Shown: one piece after another, positions 32,383 to 44,000 of the stretch
Layout: every line of letters begins with the position of its first letter
How positions within the stretch are numbered: position 1 is the first letter of the stretch
Assembly (NCBI GenBank): GCA_028583405.1
Contig: CM053253.1
Location: 8,390,219-8,454,218, forward strand
DNA from: Pogonophryne albipinna
Lineage: Eukaryota > Chordata > Actinopteri > Perciformes > Artedidraconidae
Reading direction: 5' to 3'
Length of the DNA: 64,000 nt
Made by a program: the position numbers and the translations under genes
The notes under the pieces: model-generated
What the model was told of the DNA's origin: nothing
The model's database searches: none
The model's input: only the letters and a program-made list of their open reading frames with translations

Positions 32383-34089
32383 AGACAGTATGTGCAGAGT
32401 TTGTACAGTAGGTGATTTTACTTGAATGTTTTCGTCTCTCTCTTTTTCTCTGTGTTAATTGTGCGTGTACCAAGACTCGTTTTGTGTGTGTGTGTGTGTG
32501 TGAGCACTTGGAGCAGCATGTGATTAAACAACAGAAAGTGAACATGGCATGCTGCCATGCTGCACAAACTCCCACTCTTTAAACAAACCGTACACACACA
32601 CCCACAAACTCGCATAAACACACACACAAACGTAGTCCTCTATACTTGTGAGGACTTCTAAGGCATACAGAAACACATCTTTGTGTTTTGATGTGTTTCT
32701 GATTATTTTTGTGTATGGGACTACAAGACACAAAATTAGCAATTTAAAGACATTATAAATGGCTTTCATTATTTTCCGACATCTTGTAGACCAAATAATT
32801 ATTTGCTTCAAAAAAAACAATCAATTGTCCAATAATATAAATAATAATATTTAGTTGCTGCTCAAATCGAACCGTAACTTTAACATTTCAGGCCACGACA
32901 AAATGTGCTCACTTATACCCTGAAGGAAGACAAAATGATAACCTGCCCTCATAAAGATAGAAGCATATTATCCCAAACACCCCGCAACATTCAGAGGCTA
33001 TGAGGTATGATCTTGTGAGGATACAACCCGGCATGTCTGAACCTAACATTAACACTGTGCTGCGGGCCTTTCTGCTCTCCTCCTCATGTACACGAGGAGC
33101 GGTGAAACACTGCAGTTGTCACTTCACAAAAAGAAGGAGAAACTGGAGAGCCGTCTCCTCTGCAGACATCCTTCCTGTTACGGTGGAGAATCTCCCTTAC
33201 AGCCATCGCTTTAATGAAAAATAACTTTCTGGTGAAACAGCAGCAACCCAAACTCCTGCTTTCTTCCATCCCATTACATAGAAAAAAAACATGAATTGAT
33301 TATCATCTTCTAGATGCAACTCGTTTTTTTATTTAAAATGTTTTTTTGGCACAATATAAACACTTATTGCTGTTCTCGAACAGCGAATCCAGAAGAAAAA
33401 TCATTTTGTTTTACATGGGAATCAATCAGTGCTCACCTGCTTTATATCCAAGGAGGTTCCACCTTAGTTTAACACATAATCTGCAGCTAAACTGTAAAGG
33501 AAAATAATGTCAAATAATGCTTCCTAAATATGTCGGATTGACAATGTTGGTCTTTCAGTAAACTTGTTTATCAAAGCATGGATTGCCATGCTTGTCCACA
33601 AGATGACCCTTTATATTTATAACTGAAAAATGTTAAATTATTAGTATTTTGTCTATTCTGTGTAACACTTATCGTGGCATGTTATAGCAGCTGATAGAGA
33701 GGTTATAGACTTTGGTCTTTGAATTCCGTTCTTTTTAAGCATTTAGTCATTTTTATATGACTTTTATAGATTATCATGATACCATAAATAAGAACACTTT
33801 CATAATTTACATTTAATGAACACTCTAAGACATCAATAACCACAGGGGAACTCATCATTAAAAGCCCATTTTGCATTAATATAATGCAAGTCCTAAACAA
33901 AAGGCTTATTGAATTCTTAGATGTTTTTCCTAAATGGATTACTCACGGTTTGTTTATTTAACAGTGACAGCAGGCAGTAAACATGGATTCCTGTAGAGTG
34001 AGCAGATTCCTGAAATACGTCTGTGTTCCCAGGACGGTTTCTGAGAAAACAAACACAGACTCGCACACAGACAACAGGCGAGTCATATC

Positions 34090-34090
34090 C

Positions 34091-34125
<35 letters not shown>
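34090..34125. repeat. (TGTC)n microsatellite
   Basis: Nine tandem tgtc units. Confidence 0.95.
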
Positions 34126-35904
34126 GATCTCTTCTCCTCACAGTATTCACACTCTGTTGTTGCGTTGCGTTGTTTTCTCCACCTACGGCTCTCTGCTGTG
34201 TAAATCATATTTATAACCGTGTTAAATATTAGATATTATTGCCTTCAGGAAACTGAAGTCAAGCACAGTGTTTCTTTTTTTCAACCCTTTCAAATGATGT
34301 GTTGTCCAGCTGAATTCTAAGCAGTCGTGCAGGTCAGCCCTGAGTGTGCATTTATTATTTACTGTTTTACACATATCTCCGGCTGTTATCTGAAAGGTAA
34401 GGGGCAAAGAAAAAGTTTTTAGTTTGCCTTAGTTTTGATAAAGTAAAATATTTCATGAGTTAGCTACACTATGCACGTCATTATAACGCACAGCTTTAAA
34501 TTATTCATTATTTTCTTTATGTATTTGTATATTTATTTAAGTATGTGTTTATTCTTCTAGTTGACAACATAGGTTTGATTTGGAGATGTTGTATTCTCTC
34601 AACAATTAATTTGAAAAAAATCCCAAAAAGATTTGAAGACATCGGTTAACATTAGAAAAGTTAACATGCAAATCATTAGAAGTAAAGAAAGAAAATAAGC
34701 AGATTTATCACAGTCACTGTCTGGATCTGTTACTGTGTCTTACCTTTAGTCGTTTTGGGCTTTATTGTCTTCCAGTCAATAAGCCTCTGATATCAGTGAT
34801 GAACATTGTTTCCAGCTTGAAGCTGACCTTATATAACTTTTCAAAACAACCAAAGTACAGTTAATACTTAACATTTGGCAAATGGTTGATAGATTTAACT
34901 TTATTTACTAATAGTTTGCAAAAAGAAACGAGACCAATCCAAAAAAAGAAAGACTAGGTTTTTAAATTGTGTTTGGGTTTTGCAGAGAAAGCTTTCTGCC
35001 CATGTTTGTTAGACCCAGGCTAATAATTTAAAAGCTATAAGACGAGCAGTCTGAGCAGCAGAAGCCTGCAGCCTGCCCACACTGGATGTTCTCTGATGAG
35101 GAGGCAGAACAGTCCGGCGGATGAATTTATGAGGGTGAAGGGCCAGTAATGAGCGGAGCTAGCTGATGGGGCCGAGCTAATGGACAGCTCTCCACTCAGC
35201 AGTTTATATTCTGTTCACATATGGATGCCAAACTGGTGGCTGCTGGTCAAACAATATCTGTTACTTTTAAATAATCAATTGGACAACTCTGCAGATATTG
35301 AAGGATTGTATAATGTTCTGTGATTTGAGGTACAGCTTAGGTTTCACAATCCTTTGTTCTCAGAGGAAGTACAGAAACACGTAACTCTGGATTTGTTTTA
35401 ATGTTTGAGGTGCAATAAACGACACAGCAGCTTTTTGGCATGTTAAAACTATTATTTTCTGCCTCACTCATGAGAGTAACAGCTGGAGAAATTACAGCCT
35501 CGCCTACTGATTTCAAATGTGTGCTCTAAAATGATATTTATAAATGACTATTATCATTATTATAAGCAAGACAATAAATGGTAAAGATATGTAGAAAATA
35601 AGCATCCTTAAGATACGTTCATAACAAACGTAACGTGGGAGAAAATACGTTTCTAGCTAAACGTAATTGAGAATGCAGTTTAGCTCTGTGGGAACGTCAT
35701 TTTTAGGAGACAGAGTTGCCATAATACATTCTGACGAAAAATACAAATTATTATGAATACAAATAAAATAAAAGAAGCCTCCCGTGAGTTACTACCAGAT
35801 ATAAAGTACATTTTAAAAACGTTTTATAGAATAAAAGCTCACTGCTGGACCTTGTAGAAATGTGTGTGTGCACCACGACAAAGGAGCCTCATTCACTTTA
35901 CATT

Positions 35905-36569
35905 AGGCGCATTCACACCGCAGTACTTTTCCCACAAAGGTTCATGAGAACTTAGTTCATGAGAACTCTTTTGTCGCGTTCACACCAAAAAGAGCCGGGA
36001 CTAAAATTAGTTCATGAGAACCTTTTTACCCCCACGGGCTCTCTTGTGAGAAAAGAGCTATATTTCTGATTGGCTGGGCGGATTGCAAACCACGCCCCGT
36101 AAAACTCCCAAAAAGTTTTGTGAAGCCGCCATTTTATTATCCTCGCATTAGCATTATTAGCATTAGCCCAGCGCAGAAACGCAGAGAGACTAACTTATGG
36201 CAACACAAAATAAAACATGGGAGCGGTGGAGATGAGGAGGTGTCGGCGTTCTGGCGATTTACTCGGAAGGCTTCAGTAGAAGCTGCTGGGAGTCCCAGCA
36301 GCTTCTACTGAAGCCAGTCCCCAACTCCGGGGACTTCCAGCCGGGGACTTTGGGCGGCAGTGTACGCCGTGAAGTGGTTTGCGGCCTGCCAGTAAACCCA
36401 AAGCAGAAGAAGAAGAAGTGACGTCAGCGGCTTCATTTGCCTAATCCTTCCCCAGGGACTTATTCCAGTGTGAACGCGATCTGTACTTAGTTCATGAGAA
36501 CTAAAGATTTCTCATGAACTAAGTTCTCATGAACCTTTGTGGGAAAAGTACTGCGGTGTGAATGCGCCT
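35905..36569. mobile_element. MITE with 62-bp perfect inverted ends (Harbinger-like)
   Basis: The ends start aggcgcattcacaccgcag and finish ctgcggtgtgaatgcgcct; the match continues through gtacttttcccacaaagg and ttcatgagaacttagttc for about 62 bp without mismatch. ATT flanks both sides (35902-35904 and 36570-36572). The ends resemble those of the TAA-flanked MITE at 16114-16571. The near-identical arms suggest a young insertion. An internal palindrome lies at 36269-36315. Confidence 0.85.
36269..36315. repeat. 47-bp near-perfect palindrome
   Basis: A 23-bp arm (ggcttcagtagaagctgctg plus gga) is followed by one base and its exact complement. It lies inside the MITE and would form a tight hairpin or cruciform. 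Confidence 0.95.
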
Positions 36570-37186
36570 ATTGGGGTTGTTTGCGTGATGCAGACACGTA
36601 AATGTAGCAAAGTTTGTGACTCCACCACGCACTGCGGTGTTAAGGAGTCGTGGTGGAGTAACGCATAGTGATGGGAATTCCGATTCCCTTCGGGGACACG
36701 AATCTTTTGATTCAGTTCACTTGAAAGATTCGTTCACTGATTCGTTCACCGGTTCGCGAACGACTTCTGGTGATTTGCACGTTCGCGAACGATTCGTCTT
36801 TGTACTTAATTCGTTCAGTGAGTCTTCACTACTGCTGAAGTCCGTACAAGAAGTTTGCTGGCGTAACATGTATGATATTAAAACACATTTTACACCTCAC
36901 CTTGTTGCCCCATGAATTATGCTCTGAGAATAGGCTACATATTATTTAAGAAATATAATTGGCCATTGTTAAATCTCTCATAAATGTGTGCCTGACTATA
37001 CGATGTATTACAGCAGGCTAGCACGTTATACTTTCAAATCCATGCACGTACTATGTGGCCTAACTTAAATCCCAAAGCATTAAACTCCATTTGGCCGAGT
37101 TCAAAGTGAATAAAAAAATATATCCTCTACATCGGTGACGATTTATTCATATTCTATAGTATGTACCCATCTATGTTTACCTTTAG

Positions 37187-37558
37187 CTAGCGGCTAAGCT
37201 AGTGGGACGCTATGGAGCTCAGGTATCCGCCCTCTAAAGCTTTTAGGGCCGACAGGGGGAGGAGAATACAACGCTGTGTGTATTTATCGCTAAGCTAGCT
37301 GGACGCTACGGAGCCCAGCTATCCGCCCTCTGAAGCTTTTAGTGCCGACAGGGAGAGGAGAATGTCCCGCTAACGCTGTGTGTGTGTGTTTCACATTAGC
37401 GGGACGCTATGGAACTCAGGTATCCGCCATCTGAAGCTTTTAGGGCCGACAGGGGGAGGAGAATACAACGATGTGTGTATTTATCGCTAAGCTAGCTGGA
37501 CGCTACGGTTCCGGTATCCGTCCTCTTTATTGCGGACAGGTTGAGGAGGATGTCCCGC

Positions 37559-37560
<2 letters not shown>
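37187..37560. repeat. Minisatellite of about 90-bp units with alternating types
   Basis: Four units share gctagctggacgctac-like, caggtatccgccctctgaag and ttagggccgacagg motifs. Units 1 and 3 end in tgtgtgtatttatcg and units 2 and 4 in aatgtcccgc..., giving a higher-order repeat of about 190 bp. Unit 4 runs directly into the (GT)n array. Confidence 0.85.
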
Positions 37561-37797
<237 letters not shown>

Positions 37798-38439
37798 TCG
37801 GAGCTCAGGTGAGAGGGCTCTGATTACAGTACACTGTAGGAAACAGTTCTGAACTGTTTCCGCCAGTTCTTTAAGTTCGTCGTTCGCGAACAGCTTCTCT
37901 TTAGCTTTTGGCGGAAGGCGGCGACTCAAACAAACAAATCGTTTTGTGGGAGGAATCAGTTCATCTCGTTCACTTCAAAGATTCGTTCAAAAAGAACGAA
38001 TCGTTCAAAAAGAACGAATCGTTCGCGAACGACCCATCACTAGTAACGCATTCTGGTGAGATCAGGTTGTGAAATTCAGGTGTTAAAGGATGAAAAGAAT
38101 AAGAGTGAAACACAGATCTGTACAGAGTTCGCACAGGGATAATAAGAATAAATATAAGAGTAAACATAGAAGTAACAGTTTGATAGAAATAAGAATTATA
38201 ACGAGATAAAACACTGGACAGCTGAATATCTGAATGTATACAGATATGAGTAAAGATATTCTAATATACACTACCAGTCAAAAGTTAGGACACACCTTCT
38301 CATTCGAAGTTTTTTATTTATTTTAATTTGTTCTACATTGTAGATTTATACTGAAGACATCAAAACTATAAAAGAACACATATGGAATTATCTAGTACAG
38401 AAAAAAGTGTTATAAAATCCAGAATATGATTTATATTTA

Positions 38440-39123
38440 GCTGGCTACTGCAGAATGCTGTGGTAGCCATGCTGGTTAAGTATGCCTTGAATTCTGAATA
38501 AATCACCAACAGTGACACCAGCAACGCCCCCCCCCCCCCCCACACCATCACACTTCCTCCTCCATGCTTCCCGGTGGGAACCATACATGCAGAAACCATC
38601 CGCTCAGCTTTTATGCATCTCACACGACACGGCGGTTGGAACCAAAAATCTCAAATTTCGACTCATCAGACCAAAGTACAGATTTCCACTGTCTAATGTC
38701 CAGTCCTTGTGTTTCTTGGCCCAAACAATTATCTTCTTCTTGTTGTTCATCCTCAGTAATGGCTTCTTTGCAGCAATTGGACCATGATGGCCTGATTCAC
38801 GAAGTCTCCTCTGAACAGGATGTTGAGACTGTCTGCTACTTGAGCTCTGTAATAATTTATGTGGGCTCTAATCTGAGGTGCTTTAATTTGCAGTTTCTGA
38901 GGCTGGTAACTCTGATGTATTTATCCTCTGCAGCAGAGCTAACTCTTGGTCTTCCTTTCCCGGGGGGGGGGTCCTCATGAGAGTCATAGCGTTTGATGGT
39001 CTTTGCGACTGCACTTGAGGATACATTCAAAGTTCTTTACATTTTCCGGATCGACTGGCCTTCATTTCTTAAAGTGATGATGGACGGTCGTTTCTCTTCA
39101 CTGAGTTGAGTCGTTCTTGCCAT
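38440..39123 (-). pseudogene. Broken Tc1 transposase
   Basis: The minus strand starts MARTTQLSEEKRPSIITLRN at 39123, with stops early (after QSIRKM) and later. Recognisable blocks are VAKTIKRYDSHED (DNA-binding region), WSDESKFEIFG with the first catalytic aspartate, and a decayed HGYH region. The part with the second aspartate and the glutamate is deleted. Homopolymers (C)15 at 38526-38540 and (G)10 at 38960-38969 add frame damage. It cannot make active transposase. Confidence 0.8.
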
Positions 39124-39218
39124 AATATGGATCACAACAGTATTCAAATAGGGCTCTCCACTGTGCACTAACCCTACCTCTGCACAACACAACTGATGGT
39201 CTCAAACACATTAAGAAG

Positions 39219-39301
39219 CAGGGCCGCCCCTGGCCAACTTGTGGCCCCACGAAAAGTTATGTGATGAGGCGTGATCTGCGTGTAGGGAGGGGGCGGGCCT
39301 G
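39219..39301. mobile_element. 83-bp hAT MITE with exact 8-bp duplication
   Basis: The ends cagggccgcccc and ggggcgggcctg are inverted with one mismatch, and ttaagaag is duplicated exactly at 39211-39218 and 39302-39309. Removing it restores the usual Tc1 leader sequence. This is among the smallest hAT-type elements that can be delimited by eye. Confidence 0.88.
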
Positions 39302-39396
39302 TTAAGAAGACAAGTCATTCCACAAATTGACTCTTGATAAAGGCACACGTGTTAATTGAAAACCATTCCAGGTGACAACCTCATGAAGCTGACTGA

Positions 39397-39976
39397 TGCC
39401 CCTTTCACACCAACGCGTTTTCAGCACGGCTCGGAGCTGGAGCCTGAAAAGTACCGTTTTTTCCTGTTCACACCGCAGAGGCGCCGCCTCTTAGCTCCGG
39501 AATCCGGTTCACTTCCAGCTCCAAAAACATGTCGGTCTAGAGGCAAGAGCTTCGGAGCTAAGAGGCGGCGTCGCTTACGTCTCTCTTACGTCGAGGCAGG
39601 GGCAGGGGCAGATTCGTCGTTGAAGTAGATGCTGAAGACCACAAAGAAGTCTTGCATTTCGCATGTGATGTTTGTAAAGTTCCAAGTAAAGTCGTCCCTT
39701 GTAAAGTCGTCCGATGCCTTCCATTTCGTTTCGTAAGATGATAACCAAAGCGAACAGCGCTTCAATACAATCGGCCATTGTTGTTGTTGTCGATGTGAGG
39801 GATTTCCGCGCGGTTTGGATTTTATGAAGCAGGCACGTAAACGGTGACGTCATGACGCAGCAGCGGCAGCTCTGGGCGGTGTGAACAGAGCGGGAGCAGA
39901 AAAGGGAAACCGGAGCTGAACCAGAAAAGCTCCTGCTCGGAGCTAGAAAGGGAAAAGCGCTGGTGTGAAAGCCGGA
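39397..39976. mobile_element. MITE with 'ctttcacaccarcgc' ends in the Tc1
   Basis: The left end tgcccctttcacaccaacgcg and right end (inverse tccggctttcacaccagcgct) match well, and interior gagctaagaggcggcgtcgc mirrors gcgccgcctcttagctccgg. The 3-bp flanks are tga and aga, close to a Harbinger-type duplication. Non-coding. The Tc1 sequence resumes on the right as gagagaagccaaggg. Confidence 0.7.
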
Positions 39977-40138
39977 AGAGAGAAGCCAAGGGTGTGTAAA
40001 GCTGTCATCAAGGCAAAAGGGGGCTACTTTGAAGAATCTAAAATAAAAATCATATTCTGGATTTTGTAACACTTTTTTGTCAACTAGATAATTCCATATG
40101 TGATCTTTCATAGATTTTTTTCACTTTTGACTGGTACT

Positions 40139-40186
40139 ATATATATATATATATATATACACACACATATATAATATATATATACA
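40139..40186. repeat. AT-rich simple repeat
   Basis: (TA)n with short acacac interruptions, located between two Tc1 elements; it offers many TA target sites. Confidence 0.9.
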
Positions 40187-41010
40187 CACTCACTGGCCAC
40201 TTTATTATGTACACCTGTACAAATGCTCGTTAACACAAATATCTAATCAGCCAATCACATGGCAACAACTCAATGCATTTAGGCATGTAGACATGGTGAA
40301 GACGGCCTGGTGAAGTTCAACAGAGGATCAGAATGGGGAAGAAAGGGGATTTAAGTTACCTTGAACGTTGCATTGTTGTTGATGCCAGACAGGCTGGTCT
40401 GAGTTTTTCAGAAACTGCTGATCTACTGGGATTTTCACGCACAACCAGGGATTACAGAGAATGGTCAGAAAAAGGGAAAATATCCAGTGAGCGGCAGTTC
40501 TCTGGGCGCAAAATTCCTTGTTGATGCCAGCGGTCAGAAGAGAATTGCCAGACTGGTTCAAGATGATAGAAAGGCAACAGTAACTCAAACAACCGTCCTG
40601 TCAGCTAAGAACAGGAAAATAAGGCTACCATTTTCATGGTCTCACCAAAACTGGACAATAGAAGATTGGAAAAATGTTGCCTGGTATGGCGAGTATCGAT
40701 TTCTGCTGCGACATTCGGATGGTAGGATCAGAGTTCTGCATAAACAACATGAGAGCATGGATCCATCCCGCCTTGTATCAACGGTTCAGGCTGGTCGGGT
40801 GGTATTAAAGGTGTGGGGTATATTTTCTTGTTATATGTTGGGCCCCTAAGTACAAATTGAGCATAATTTAAACGCCACAGCCTACCTGAGTATTGTTGCT
40901 GACCATCCCTTTATGACCAGAGGGTACCCATCTCCTGATGGCTGCTTCCAACAGGGTAACGTGCCATGTCACAAAGCTCAAATCATCTCCACTGGTTTCT
41001 TGAACATGAT
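40187..41010 (+). mobile_element. Second Tc1-like element, 3'-truncated
   Basis: It begins cactcactggccactttatt after the TA repeat, has a typical Tc1 leader and a damaged transposase, and stops matching after gtttcttgaacatgat near 41008, so the last quarter and the right end are gone. Confidence 0.85.
40333..41010 (+). pseudogene. Broken Tc1 transposase, deletion and lost catalytic residue
   Basis: The start MGKKGDLSYLERCIVVDARQ is followed by the helix-turn-helix segment ISETADLLGFSRTT-like FSETADLLGFSRTTRDYREW; a frameshift near 40500 changes to VDASGQKRIARLVQDDRKAT. The frame then jumps from VTQTTV straight to LSAKNRK, lacking about 35 codons of the second DNA-binding subdomain. Where the first DDE aspartate should stand (WSDES) the sequence reads WYGEYRF. 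RHSDGRIRV and HESMDPSRLVSTVQAG follow. Inactive for three independent reasons. Confidence 0.85.
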
Positions 41011-41014
41011 CAGT

Positions 41015-44000
41015 AAAATGAGCTGCAACGCCTGAGAAAAAGACCTGGCTTCAGATGTTTCTCTTTTCTTCAAAAACTGTGTGCCGATTGTCTGCTGTTG
41101 TTTTTTTTTGCCATAATAGAATTTGTTGTTCTGCTTTTTTCTGTGAAAAACAGCTGTTGCTTGAAACCAGGTTAATGAGTGAAAAGATAACCATACAGTA
41201 AGTGTGCTGTACAAGTAACATTGAAACCAAAGATATTTAGGGAAGCTAGTTCAAGCTTTCAACTCGAGCAGCATTGATACATTGACACATGACATGCCTT
41301 ACCCCTTCGTACAACCAACCAAACACATTCTCCGTAATCTGGCGCTCCATTTAAACTCCAAGATTTATCATCTCTCCCTCTGTCTCGCTAATGGTGCTGC
41401 TGCTCTGCTTCTGCACCGCTGCTGCTGCTGCTGCATTTCTGCCCCATCGCCCCCCAGCATCCTCCTGTAGGCCCCGGGGCAAAGTTATTTAATCATCAAT
41501 GCTGAATGTTTTATGTAAAAAATATTTGCGGGAAGTAATGAGGCCGGAGCGTAGATGCCAAACTCAAACTATATGCTGCTGTTAATAAATATTTTAGGGG
41601 TTCATTATGGGATTTTTCTTCCCCTATCTCAGATTATTTGGGACTTTTTTTCATATATTTCAAGAACGACTTAAGATATACAGGTGAGGGGGGCAGACAG
41701 AGGAGTTGCCTTGCAATAAATGGCCGCTGGGACTGATTATCGATCAGCCATTTCCTTTTCTCTGTTTTATATCACTGAACATGGACCATATTTGGATTCT
41801 GGTTCCCACAAAACAAGACATTTTAAAATATCAGCTTTTGGAAATTGCAACAAGTGAAGGATTGTCCTCCCAGACCCCAAGGGAGTCTGTCTAGTTTGCA
41901 TAGAAAGGGAATGTTTGAGTTTGCCGTCTGGCCAGTGCTGCCTGCTGTAATTCATACTGGTTTCACTGGTGTCTCCAACAATACAGATGTCTGTGTTCCT
42001 CTGCTGATGAAACAGCTCGTACTCCCAGACTCCCAACAATGAGCCAGCGCTGCTTCATCTGCCAAAGCAATAAGCTTAACATGTCCCTCCTCGGAGCCTC
42101 GTGCTTTAAAACCAATAAACCATGAGCAGAGTAAAATGAAATGGGCGATTCAGGGAGAGCATACACCCGGGTCCATAATCAATAAAGATGAGAGACTTAA
42201 AATACCTAGAGTCGGGGACTTTGAACTTCAGAAGAGCTTGTCCTGGGAAAAGAATCGTCAAGGAGTGTGCCTTCTTTTATTTGCATTTAAAGTGGTAATG
42301 TCAGGTATTTGTGTTGTTTAATATTTTATTCTTGTTGCGATGAGGTTCATTGCTGTTACTACACTGAACTCCCCAGAGGTCTTTCGTCTCTCAAACTATA
42401 CTCTTCCTTCTGTTGATGCAGTTTGAGTCATCTGAAGTTGGTTTTTAACAGTCTTTTGCTACAATGACTAAGAGGACTTACATCTTCATAAGATCTACAG
42501 AAAATAAAACATCACTGAAACAGGAACAATTAAAGATTAATATAGAATGTTAAGAATGACTGAATCCCTTATCATTTATGTTTATAAAAGATCAACACTT
42601 TTGCTAATAAGAATCATAGCTACAATATTAGGCTTGTTGCTCAACAGACTGTTTTTTTTGTAGACCAATTACACAAACACCTTTTCAACACACTATGGGA
42701 AAGGGAAAACCTCAACAAGCGTAATAGGGCATCTTCAAAGTAAAGGATGATGCAGGGTTCTTCACACTGTTGTTGTATCCCAACACTTCACCCTTATTTG
42801 GAAAGACTGTTTGCATGTTCAGCAGATCCCAGGATATTTCTCCTGAAGATCAGAGAAAGTGATGCCCTTGCTGTTTGAGTCACATTCACTCTGATGAAGC
42901 TGCTGGTCAAATGACTCTCTGTGAGTACGTGCATATTTTTCACGATATCCTTCATGCATGTGTATTCAATTTGAATTAATACACATCTATACTGTATTTG
43001 TTTTAATATACTGTATGCAGAATTGCACATTTTTAGTGTGCCGTTTCTGCTGCTGCACTATAACCATCAGGGGAGGAGACAGACAGAAGAAAGAAAGAGG
43101 GTAAGACGGAGGACAGAAAAACAGAGACGACACGAATAGAGAAGGAAGAAGATTTCAGGTCGAGCAAGGCGTCAGGAAGGTAGAGAGAAAGAGAGGGGTG
43201 ACATCACAGCAGATGGGTGAGGTAATGTCTGACACAGAAGCTGAACAGGTAGAGCAGCGAGCCACGTTTCAGATCCATCAGAGCCACTCAAAATACAATT
43301 ATACTTCTATTTAAAACATCTGCAACTGAAAGAAATATATAAAACAATGCAAACTGTGAGCACTGACATCTGTTTTACAAGGTCGTTGAGATTTAAGTCC
43401 TGTGTTGCTGGTCAGTTCATTTCTATGTCAAAGAAATCTGAGGGGAATTAGGAGGATATTGATGATCTTATCATTTTATCCCCTTACGTATTGCTTTTTC
43501 CCTCCTGAACTAACTCCTGGCTTCAACAGAAAGGAATAACAAAGTGAGGCTTGTATAGTGAGAAAGTACTGGTGCACTTGCACATTTAAAATCAGGAGAG
43601 GCTAATCTTAATTATTAAAAGGGTAGAAAATAAAACACAACAATACATTTGTTCACAACTTTCTACAACATGTTTGGTGCAAGCATGACATCACCATCCG
43701 GCCGCTGGATTGATAGATAGCGACTTATCGGGAACAGAAACATTTTAATAGCTGAAAGGATTTTGTCCATGTCTTTCAAAAAAGTGAACACATCTGGCTG
43801 GAAAAAGAGGATATTAATTAAATGGCACTCATCCAGCCTTGCTAGATATACAAATAAGCAAACAATGTTACCTTCTCCTGGTGTTTGCTTTGTGCAATAC
43901 CTCCTCTGTTACCCTATTTCCCACACTTGAAAACGGTGTCTTTGTCTATTCAGGGACAAAATACCCAATTTACCTAATAATTGTCAAGGTTTAAAAGTAT

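Larger units (their letters stand above)
38269..40138 (-). mobile_element. Tc1-like element with long inverted ends, holding two MITEs
   Basis: The ends cactaccagtcaaaagt and acttttgactggtact lie at TA sites; sequence similarity between the ends extends about 170 bp (acatatggaattatctagt, gtgttataaaatccagaatatgat). The transposase is on the minus strand and broken. Nested within are an 83-bp hAT MITE (39219-39301) and a larger MITE (39397-39976). Confidence 0.85.

Noticed and set aside
36619..36659. 11-bp hairpin actccaccacg / cgtggtggagt beside the hAT insertion
   Set aside because: Perfect but short, with a 19-base loop and no associated feature; may be a remnant MITE end.
39575..40111. 178-codon frame on the minus strand
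   Set aside because: It crosses from Tc1 terminal sequence into the MITE at 39397-39976 and has no domain.
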